A stretch of 16,059 nt of DNA, taken from DASPKT01 sp035627915. GTDB taxonomy: Bacteria; Pseudomonadota; Alphaproteobacteria; Azospirillales; Azospirillaceae. Under the pieces are notes generated by a model, which saw only the letters and a list, made by a program, of their open reading frames with translations, did no database searches and was not told the DNA's origin. The stretch is from the NCBI GenBank assembly GCA_035627915.1, contig DASPKT010000007.1:1-16059 (forward strand), written 5' to 3'. This document shows, in pieces, positions 6,620 to 12,866 of this stretch. The first letter of the stretch is position 1, and every line of letters begins with the position of its first letter. Position numbers and translations under genes: made by a program.

Positions 6620-7012
6620 TCAGGGGCGGGTCGCCGCGGGCCTCACGTCGGTCCGGGAGAAGTCGTCCCCGACGAACAGGAGGGGCGCGCCCTCCCGGCG
6701 GGCCAGTGCATAGGCGAAGCAGTCGCCGAAGTTCAGCCCTGCCGGGTGCATGCCTTTGCCCCAGGACCGGTACGCCTCCGCGACCTCGCCGGCGGCGGTC
6801 GCGGTCACCGGCTCGATGACGGGAGAAAGCGCCGCCACCAGTGTCTCGAGGCGCCGCCGCAGGCCGCGGCGCTCGGCGACGACCAGTGCCTCCGCCAGGG
6901 TTCCCGCCGAGATGAGGATCGTATCCTCCGCGTCCAGCACAGCCTTGCAGGCCTCCGCCGTCTCCTCGCCGAGGGTGATCGACATCAGGGCGGAGGTGTC
7001 GATGACGACCAT
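6620..7012 (-). CDS. vapC: PIN-domain ribonuclease toxin, VapC family
   Basis: A 130-residue PIN domain. The acidic metal-binding residues expected of the fold are present: Asp5 (VIDTSALM), Glu41 (TLAEALV), Asp97 (NFGDCFAYALA) and Asp116/Asp117 (FVGDDFSRTD). VapC toxins are Mg2+-dependent RNases that cut tRNA or rRNA and are neutralised by a cognate VapB. The segment LNFGDCFAYALAR is the most diagnostic match. The ATG at 7012 shares one base with the stop of the antitoxin (TGATG), so the two are translationally coupled. Nothing is missing from the active site, so it should be functional. Its RNA target cannot be told from sequence. Confidence 0.92.
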   Translation of the reverse strand: MVVIDTSALMSITLGEETAEACKAVLDAEDTILISAGTLAEALVVAERRGLRRRLETLVAALSPVIEPVTATAAGEVAEAYRSWGKGMHPAGLNFGDCFAYALARREGAPLLFVGDDFSRTDVRPAATRP

Positions 7013-7269
7013 CAGAGGGGAAGTCCGTCGTCGCCGTAGAGGAAGTCCTGGCTCCGTGCGGCCGACGTGTCCGGGGACGGGGCCGCCCGGGCTTCCGCGA
7101 TGATGGCTGCGATGGCGGCGCTGCGTGCCGCATGTGACGGTTTCGGCGCAAGTGGTTGCAATCGCACCACCGGCCGGCCGTGGCGCGTCAAGACGACCTC
7201 CTCCCCCGCCTCGGCCCGGCGGACCAGTTCGGTGAGTTGCGCCTTGGCATCGGATACGGGCACGTCCAT
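7012..7269 (-). CDS. vapB: Phd/YefM-type antitoxin partner of VapC
   Basis: This 85-residue protein begins MDVPVSDAKAQLTELVRRAE and continues GEEVVLTRHGRPVVRLQPL, the N-terminal DNA-binding fold of the Phd/YefM family. The C-terminal half (about 45-85) is Ala-rich then polar, ends GDDGLPL, and would be the toxin-binding tail. Such antitoxins neutralise the toxin and, as the complex, repress their own promoter. The ATG at 7269 follows CCGGAGCC. The 54-bp gap upstream holds GTCT-TACC-AGAC, a small inverted repeat that might be the operator. It lies directly downstream of the triheme cytochrome gene on the same strand but probably has its own promoter. Confidence 0.9.
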   Translation of the reverse strand: MDVPVSDAKAQLTELVRRAEAGEEVVLTRHGRPVVRLQPLAPKPSHAARSAAIAAIIAEARAAPSPDTSAARSQDFLYGDDGLPL

Positions 7270-7287
7270 CAGGCGGCTCCGGGTCAG

Positions 7288-7299
7288 TCTTACCAGACA
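7288..7299. promoter_or_regulatory. Candidate vapBC operator (short inverted repeat)
   Basis: GTCT and AGAC flank TACC in the 54-bp gap before vapB. Phd-type antitoxins bind short palindromes near their promoters, so this is the best local candidate, but four-base arms are weak evidence. Confidence 0.25.
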
Positions 7300-7323
7300 G
7301 ATTGGACCAACGGATGGATCATT

Positions 7324-8415
7324 TCAAGGCACAGGCCGCGCTCCGTACCACGCCGCCACCGCCTCGATCTGCCGGTCGTCCAGGCGCAGCGCCACTTGGC
7401 CCATGACCTCCGACGACGGCGTGCCGCCGCGGTTGCCGGCCTTCCAGAGGCGCAGCTGCTGCTCGATGTAGCGGGGCCACTGGCCCTCCAGGGCGGGCGT
7501 CGCGGGCGGGCGGGTGGCGCCGTGGCAGCCCTGGCAGGCCGGCACGCCCTGGGCCGGGGTGCCGCGCAGCGCGATGGCCTCCCCCTCGGCCAGCAGGTCG
7601 GCGGGCACGGGCGGCATGGTGAGCGGCGGGGCGCCGGCTTGCGCCGCGTAGTAGTCGGCGGCCCGGCGCCGCTCCTCCGGGGTCAGCTCGGCGGCGATGG
7701 GCTGCATGACGCCGCTGGGCCGGGCGCCCAGGGCATAGGCATCGAGGGCGGCGGCGAGGTAGTCGGCGGACTGGCCGGCCAGGCGCGGGAACGCCCCCTC
7801 GCCCCCGCCGGCGCCGCGCGGGCCGTGGCAACGGGCGCAGGCGACGGGCCGGTTCTCCAGAAGGCCGGAACTGCCCGCCCGGTCGCCCTCCGGCCCCTGG
7901 TCGGGCAGCGCGTCCAGGCCGGAGAGGCGCCGGTACTCCTCCGAGCCTATCGACGGCATCCGCCGCAGGAAGGCGACCACGCCCCAGACCTCGTCGTCGC
8001 GCTGCTGGGTCGGCCAGGCCGGCATGCCGGAGTATTTCAGCCCGTGCTTGACGATCCAGAACAGCTCCTCGTCCTCCCACTCCCCCACCTTGTCGGGCAG
8101 GTAGGGCGGGACCGGCAGCATCTGCTGGGCGATGGCGTTGGGCGCCACCGCGGGCGAGCCGTGGCAGGGCGCGCAGGCGTACTGGTAGTGGCCCAGCCCC
8201 AGCATGGCCTGCGCGGGATGCGAGAGGTCCGGGACGTCGATCAGCATGGACTGCGTCTCGACCGAGTTGCGCAGGCCGAAATGCAGGAACCAGGTGCTGA
8301 CCGGCCAGTGTCCGCTGGAGGCCGACACGTTGTAGAGCCCGCTCCAGGCGAACAGGAACGCGCCCAGCGCCCCCAGCGGCACCAGGACGGCGATGGTGAG
8401 GAGGATGCGCTTCAT
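7324..8415 (-). CDS. Membrane-anchored triheme cytochrome c
   Basis: With the start at the ATG at 8415 (MKRILLTIAV..., preceded by AGAGGGACC) the protein has 363 residues. An upstream in-frame start at 8511 only adds a non-conserved segment. An uncleaved-looking N-terminal helix (about 5-27) should anchor it to the inner membrane with the rest in the periplasm. Three heme-c motifs are present: CAPCH (81-85), CARCH (193-197) and CQGCH (294-298). Each has a downstream candidate axial Met: Met131 (SGMPAWP), Met237 (GVMQPIA) and Met338 (EVMGQVA). The second and third domains resemble diheme cytochromes of the c4/c553 type. A role in feeding electrons to a terminal oxidase such as the nearby caa3 enzyme is plausible, but the two are separated by vapBC and the small gene. 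It diverges from cstA. Confidence 0.88.
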   Translation of the reverse strand: MKRILLTIAVLVPLGALGAFLFAWSGLYNVSASSGHWPVSTWFLHFGLRNSVETQSMLIDVPDLSHPAQAMLGLGHYQYACAPCHGSPAVAPNAIAQQMLPVPPYLPDKVGEWEDEELFWIVKHGLKYSGMPAWPTQQRDDEVWGVVAFLRRMPSIGSEEYRRLSGLDALPDQGPEGDRAGSSGLLENRPVACARCHGPRGAGGGEGAFPRLAGQSADYLAAALDAYALGARPSGVMQPIAAELTPEERRRAADYYAAQAGAPPLTMPPVPADLLAEGEAIALRGTPAQGVPACQGCHGATRPPATPALEGQWPRYIEQQLRLWKAGNRGGTPSSEVMGQVALRLDDRQIEAVAAWYGARPVP

Positions 8416-8454
8416 CGGCCCCGGTCCCTCTTGCGCGTCGCTTCGCCGACGAAA

Positions 8455-8479
8455 CGGGGCGGAGGCCGGTTCCGCCCCG
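8455..8479. repeat. Inverted repeat in the cytochrome c / cstA divergent region
   Basis: Nine-base arms CGGGGCGGA (8455-8463) and TCCGCCCCG (8471-8479) flank a 7-base loop. It lies in the 158-bp gap between the divergent starts at 8415 and 8574, so it could be an operator for either gene or a leader hairpin of the cytochrome mRNA. No clear sigma-70 or sigma-54 promoter was recognised in this gap. Confidence 0.45.
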
Positions 8480-8573
8480 ACGACCCCGAAAGAGAGGGGG
8501 CCTGACACCATCGGCGGATTCCGCTGTTAAGCCTTTGCTGATGCGTCAAATCCTGCAATGGCGGAGGAAAGCC

Positions 8574-10658
8574 ATGGCGTCGGTCGCAGCATCCCTGGGG
8601 CGGAACCTGGTGTGGGTGGTCGTCGGCGTATTCGGCGCCGCGTGTCTCGGCGGCATCGCCCTGCACCGGGGCGAGAGCATCAACGCCATCTGGTTCATCG
8701 CCGCGGCGGCCGGCATCTATGCGGTGGCCTACCGGCTCTACGCCGGCTGGATCGCGGCGAAGGTGCTGGGCGCCGATCCCTCGCGCGCAACCCCGGCGCT
8801 CAGGCTGAACGACGGGCGCGACTACGTGCCCACCCACCGCTGGATCACCTTCGGCCATCATTTCGCGGCCATCGCCGGCGCCGGCCCGCTGGTCGGGCCC
8901 ACCCTGGCGGCCCAGTTCGGCTACCTGCCGGGCACGCTGTGGCTGCTGGCGGGCGCGGTGCTGGGCGGCTGCGTGCAGGACATGGTGATCCTCTGGTGCT
9001 CTACCCGCCGCGACGGACGCACGCTGGGCCAGATCGCCCGGGACGAGCTGGGCCCGGTCGCCGGGTCGGCGGCGCTGGTCGGCACGCTGCTGATCATGGT
9101 GCTGATCGTGGCGGTGCTGGGCCTGGTCGTGGTCAACGCCATGAAGCACAGCCCCTGGGGCGCCTTCACCGTCGCCGCCACCATCCCCATCGCCGTCCTG
9201 GTCGGCGTCTACATGCGCGCGATAAGGCCCGGACGGGTGCTGGAGGGATCGCTGATCGGCCTCTTCCTGCTGCTGGCGGCCACGGTGGGTGGCCGCTGGG
9301 TGGCGGAGCACCCGACGCTGGGGCCCATGTTCGACATGGACGGGCCGGCCCTGGCGCTGTGGGTCATCGGCTACGGCTTCGTCGCCACCATCCTGCCGGT
9401 CTGGCTGCTGCTGGCCCCGCGCGACTACATCAGCACCTTCATCAAGATCGGCGCCATCCTGATGCTGGCGGTCGGCGTCATCATCCTGAGGCCCGAGATC
9501 CGCATGCCGGCGGTGACGCAGTTCACCGACGGGACCGGCCCCGTGGTGGCCGGGCACATCTTCCCCTTCCTGTTCATCACCATCGCCTGCGGGGCGGTGT
9601 CCGGCTTCCACGCGCTGATCTCCTCCGGCACGACGCCGAAGCTGATCGCGTCGGAGGCGGATTTGCGGCTGGTCGGCTACGGCAGCATGGCGATGGAGAG
9701 CTTCGTCGGCATCATGGCGCTGATCGCCGCCTGCGTGCTGGAGCCGGGCGTCTACTTCGCCATCAACAGCTCCGCCGGTATCGTGGGATCGACGGTGGAG
9801 CAGGCGACCGCCACCATCAGCGGCTGGGGCTATCCCGTCACGGCGCAGCAGATGCGCGACCTGGCGGCGTCGATGGGGGAGACGACGCTGCTGGCCCGCA
9901 CCGGCGGCGCGCCGTCGCTGGCGGTCGGCATGGCCACCATCTTCGCCGGCGCCTTCGGCCAGGGGCTGCTGGCCCTCTGGTACCACTTCGCCATCATGTT
10001 CGAGGCGCTGTTCATCCTGACCGCGGTGGACGCCGGCACCCGCGTCGGCCGCTTCATGCTGCAGGACCTGCTGGGCAACATCTGGAAGCCGCTGGGCGAC
10101 ACCGGCAGCTATCCCTCCACGGTCGTCTGCTCCGCCCTGTTCGTGGCGACCTGGGGCTACTTCCTCTACATCGGCGTCATCGACCCCAACGGCGGCATCA
10201 ACATCCTCTGGCCGCTGTTCGGCATCTCCAACCAGATGCTGGCGGCCATCGCGCTGGCGGTGGCGACCGGCATCCTGGTGAAGCAGGACAAGGCCCGCTA
10301 CGCCTGGGTGACCGGCGCGCCGATGGCGTTCCTGGCCTTCACCACCACCTGGGCCGCCTGGGAGAAGCTGTTCTCCAGCGACCCGCGCGTGGGCTTCCTG
10401 GCCGGTGCCGACGCCATGGCGGCCAAGCTGGAGGCCGGCACCCTGTCGGCGGCGCAGGCGGCCGCCGCCCCGCAGCTGATCTTCAACCAGCGGCTGGACG
10501 CCGGGCTGACGGTGTTCTTCATCTTCGTGCTGTGGATCACCATCGTGGAGGTCGCGCGCATCTCCGTCCGCCACGTCAAGGGCCGTCCGGTGCCGCCTTT
10601 GTCCGAGGCGCCCTACGTCCCGGCCGGCACCCTGGCGGTGCAGGGGGGCGACGACTGA
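8574..10658 (+). CDS. cstA: CstA family peptide/pyruvate transporter
   Basis: A 694-residue polytopic membrane protein, close to the length of E. coli CstA (about 700). I chose the ATG at 8574 because a strong GGAGG (8563-8567) sits just before it. An upstream in-frame ATG at 8541 lacks such a site. The family signature is clear: YVPTHRWITFGHHFAAIAGA, then GPLVGPTLAAQFGYLPGTLW and GGCVQDMVIL. Many hydrophobic helices span the remainder, including GGINILWPLFGISNQMLAAI near the C-terminus. CstA and its relative BtsT are proton-coupled carriers induced by carbon starvation or pyruvate, taking up peptides or pyruvate. The gene ends TGATG, overlapping ybdD by one base, the conserved partner arrangement. 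The exact substrate cannot be read from sequence. Confidence 0.95.
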   Translation: MASVAASLGRNLVWVVVGVFGAACLGGIALHRGESINAIWFIAAAAGIYAVAYRLYAGWIAAKVLGADPSRATPALRLNDGRDYVPTHRWITFGHHFAAIAGAGPLVGPTLAAQFGYLPGTLWLLAGAVLGGCVQDMVILWCSTRRDGRTLGQIARDELGPVAGSAALVGTLLIMVLIVAVLGLVVVNAMKHSPWGAFTVAATIPIAVLVGVYMRAIRPGRVLEGSLIGLFLLLAATVGGRWVAEHPTLGPMFDMDGPALALWVIGYGFVATILPVWLLLAPRDYISTFIKIGAILMLAVGVIILRPEIRMPAVTQFTDGTGPVVAGHIFPFLFITIACGAVSGFHALISSGTTPKLIASEADLRLVGYGSMAMESFVGIMALIAACVLEPGVYFAINSSAGIVGSTVEQATATISGWGYPVTAQQMRDLAASMGETTLLARTGGAPSLAVGMATIFAGAFGQGLLALWYHFAIMFEALFILTAVDAGTRVGRFMLQDLLGNIWKPLGDTGSYPSTVVCSALFVATWGYFLYIGVIDPNGGINILWPLFGISNQMLAAIALAVATGILVKQDKARYAWVTGAPMAFLAFTTTWAAWEKLFSSDPRVGFLAGADAMAAKLEAGTLSAAQAAAAPQLIFNQRLDAGLTVFFIFVLWITIVEVARISVRHVKGRPVPPLSEAPYVPAGTLAVQGGDD

Positions 10659-10852
10659 TGGCGGGGGCGGTTCCCGTCGGCATGCTGCGCGGGTTCTGGG
10701 AGGGACTGCGCCAGCTGACCGGCGACGACGCCTACGACCGCTACCTGGAGCGGCAAGCGTCGCTGCACCCCGAGATGCCCCCGCTCGACCGCGAGGCCTT
10801 CTACCTCTCGGAACTGGAGCGGCGGTGGAGCGGCGTCAGCCGGTGCTGCTAG
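10658..10852 (+). CDS. ybdD: YbdD/YjiX family small protein (DUF466)
   Basis: A 64-residue protein whose ATG shares a base with the cstA stop (TGATG). It has the family features: a central GDDAYDRYLERQASLHPEMP, then PLDREAFYLSELERRW, and a C-terminal RCC. E. coli YbdD and YjiX are encoded directly after cstA and btsT and end in the same Arg-Cys-Cys. The YbdD/YjiX protein is reported to be needed for activity of its transporter partner. The gene is too short for many ORF callers. Its last 17 bases overlap the 3' end of the convergent diguanylate cyclase gene. Confidence 0.92.
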   Translation: MAGAVPVGMLRGFWEGLRQLTGDDAYDRYLERQASLHPEMPPLDREAFYLSELERRWSGVSRCC

Positions 10853-12464
10853 GGCTGCCTGCGGCCCTGAGCTCGATCCGGTCGCGGCCGCCGGCCTTGG
10901 CGGCGTAGAGGGCGGCGTCGGCGGCCTGGGCCAGGCGGCGCGCGTCCTCGCCCGGCAGCAGCTCGGCCACGCCGGCGCTGAAGGTGACCCGGAACGGGTG
11001 CCTGCCGATCAGGGTCAGCTCCCCGAACCCCTCGCGCAGCAGGTCCAGCCGGCGCTTGGCGTCGGCGGCGCGGGTGCGCAGCATCAGGACGGCGAACTCC
11101 TCGCCCCCGTAGCGGCCGACCAGGTCGGTGCGGCGGAGCTGCTGCTGCAGCATGCGCGCCATCGACTTCAGCACCCGGTCGCCGACCGCGTGGCCGTGGG
11201 TGTCGTTGACCGACTTGAAGTGGTCGAGGTCGATCATGGCGAAGGACAGCGGCGCCCCGTCGCGCTGGGCGCGGGCGACCTCGGTGCGCAGGTGCTCCTG
11301 CACCATGGCGTGGTTCAGCACGCCGGTCAGGCTGTCGCGGATCATCAGGGTGCGCAGCTGCCGGGCACGCCTGGCCCGCGCCTGCACCTGGTCGGCCAGC
11401 TCGGCCAGGGAGATCGGCTTGACCAGGTAGGCGTCGGCGCCGAGGTCCAGGGCGTGGCGCCGCGCGCCCGTCTCCGCGTCGCCGGTCAGGAACACGATGG
11501 GCAGGGCCAGCAGCCCGTCGAACTGGCGCAGCACGGCGGCCAGCTCGAACCCGCTGCATCCCGGCATCATCACGTCCGTCACGACCAGGTCGGGATTGAA
11601 GTCGCGGATGGCGTCCAGCGCCAGCGCCGGGTCGGTGACGAGGCGGGCGACCATGCCGCGCCGCTCCAGCCCCAGCACGTAGCCGGCGCCCAGCAGCCGG
11701 TCGTCGTCCACGACCAGGATGCGGAAGGGCACCGGCTCGGCGCGGCCGGTCAGCACGTCGAGCTGGTCCACCAGCTGGGCGATGTCGGGCGGCTTGGCGA
11801 CGTAGCCGGCGCCGCCGGCCCGCACCGCCTGGAGCCGCGCCTGGAAGTCGCCCCGGGCCGACAGGAAGATCGCCGGCGGCGCGCCGCCGTCCTCGCTCGC
11901 CAGGACCGACACGGTGTCGGGCCCGGCCAGCAGGTCGCCGCCGCAGGCCACGTCCACCAGCAGCACGTCCGGCCGCCCCTCCCGAACCGCGGCGGCGAAG
12001 GGGGCGGGCTCCAGGTACGGCGTCACCTCGTAGCCATAGGGGCGGAGCTGGCTGGCGAGCCAGCCCGCCTGCTCCGCATCGTCCTCCAGCAGGTATATCC
12101 TCTGCCCGCGGTCGCCGCGCGGCCCCTCGGCCTCCGGCGGCAGGGGGCCGGAGCGGACCGCCTCCTCCGCCACCGCGCGCAGCCGGGCCAGGCCCTCGGC
12201 CAGCACGGGGCCGGCGTCCTGCCCGTCCAGGCGGGCGCGGGCGGCCGCCTCCACGGCGCGGGCGACGTCGGTCAGCGCGTCGATGCCGAAGGTGCCGCCG
12301 GACCCGGCCAGGCTGTGCGCCAGGCGGACCAGCTCCGCCGCCCCGCCGGGGGCCGCGGCGGCCGCCTCCATCGTGGCGATGCGCGCGGGAAGCTGCTCCA
12401 GGAACGCCGCGCGGATGGCGGCGATCTTGGCCTGGAGGTCGTCGGGACCGGCGTCGTTCGCCAT
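10836..12464 (-). CDS. Hpt-REC-REC-GGDEF diguanylate cyclase
   Basis: The 542-residue protein has four domains. An N-terminal Hpt domain (about 10-105) carries His50 in LAHSLAGSGGTFG. REC1 (about 122-238) has Glu127-Asp128-Asp129, Asp171 and Lys224. REC2 (about 247-365) has Asp253-Asp254-Asp255, phosphoacceptor Asp297 (VVTDVMMPG), Thr327 and Lys349. The GGDEF domain (about 372-532) has an intact GGEEF (453-457) and an I-site RxxD (Arg444 to Asp447) five residues before it. It should make c-di-GMP from two GTP, be inhibited by product, and receive phosphate through the Hpt and REC domains. It lies 18 bp after the response regulator stop. The ATG at 12464 has only a weak ribosome site. It resembles WspR/PleD-type output with an added Hpt. 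Confidence 0.93.
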   Translation of the reverse strand: MANDAGPDDLQAKIAAIRAAFLEQLPARIATMEAAAAAPGGAAELVRLAHSLAGSGGTFGIDALTDVARAVEAAARARLDGQDAGPVLAEGLARLRAVAEEAVRSGPLPPEAEGPRGDRGQRIYLLEDDAEQAGWLASQLRPYGYEVTPYLEPAPFAAAVREGRPDVLLVDVACGGDLLAGPDTVSVLASEDGGAPPAIFLSARGDFQARLQAVRAGGAGYVAKPPDIAQLVDQLDVLTGRAEPVPFRILVVDDDRLLGAGYVLGLERRGMVARLVTDPALALDAIRDFNPDLVVTDVMMPGCSGFELAAVLRQFDGLLALPIVFLTGDAETGARRHALDLGADAYLVKPISLAELADQVQARARRARQLRTLMIRDSLTGVLNHAMVQEHLRTEVARAQRDGAPLSFAMIDLDHFKSVNDTHGHAVGDRVLKSMARMLQQQLRRTDLVGRYGGEEFAVLMLRTRAADAKRRLDLLREGFGELTLIGRHPFRVTFSAGVAELLPGEDARRLAQAADAALYAAKAGGRDRIELRAAGSPSSTG

Positions 12465-12482
12465 CGCGCGCCCCGCCCCGGC

Positions 12483-12866
12483 CTAGGCCCCGCGGGCCCA
12501 GATGGCCTTGACCTCGGCCCCCAGGGTCATGGGGTCGAAGGGCTTGGCGATGACGTCGACGGCGCCCAGCTCCTTCAGCCGCGCCACCTCGTTGGGCTGC
12601 ACCTTGGCGGTCAGGAAGACGACCGGGATGGCGGCGGTGTCGGGGCGGCCGCGCAGCGCCGCCAGGGTGGCGGGCCCGTCCATGCCGGGCATCATGACGT
12701 CCAGCAGGATCAGCTGCGGCGGGGCCGCGCCGACCTTGGCCAGCGCCTCCTCGCCCGACGCGCAGGCGACCACGTCCAGCCCGGCGATGGCGTTCAGCGA
12801 CAGCTCGACGATGGCGCGGATGTCCGGCTCGTCGTCCACGTACATCACGGTCCTGAGCTCAGGCAA
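12483..12866 (-). CDS. Single-domain response regulator (CheY-like)
   Basis: The 127-residue protein is a lone receiver domain: Asp11 and Asp12 (VDDEPD), phosphoacceptor Asp56 (LLDVMMPGMDG), Thr86 and Lys108-Pro109. It has no output domain, so it probably acts as a phosphate shuttle or sink, or binds a partner. The start TTG at 12866 is preceded by AGGGGAGGGG. The next downstream ATG (12845) would cut into the first beta strand. The coding region overlaps the kinase stop by 8 bp, a sign of translational coupling. Neighbours are the hybrid kinase upstream and the Hpt-REC-REC-GGDEF cyclase downstream. Confidence 0.9.
   Translation of the reverse strand: MPELRTVMYVDDEPDIRAIVELSLNAIAGLDVVACASGEEALAKVGAAPPQLILLDVMMPGMDGPATLAALRGRPDTAAIPVVFLTAKVQPNEVARLKELGAVDVIAKPFDPMTLGAEVKAIWARGA

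Noticed and set aside
8453..8473. GTTCC and AACG on the minus strand as a third EcfG promoter
   Set aside because: The spacer is only 12 bases, against the required 16-17.
8416..8511. 32-residue N-terminal extension of the triheme cytochrome
   Set aside because: It precedes a good membrane-anchor start at 8415 and has no recognisable sequence features or better ribosome site.
8524..8539. Possible sigma-54 promoter ending in TTGCT before cstA
   Set aside because: The -24 element (TGGCAC) is missing at the required distance.
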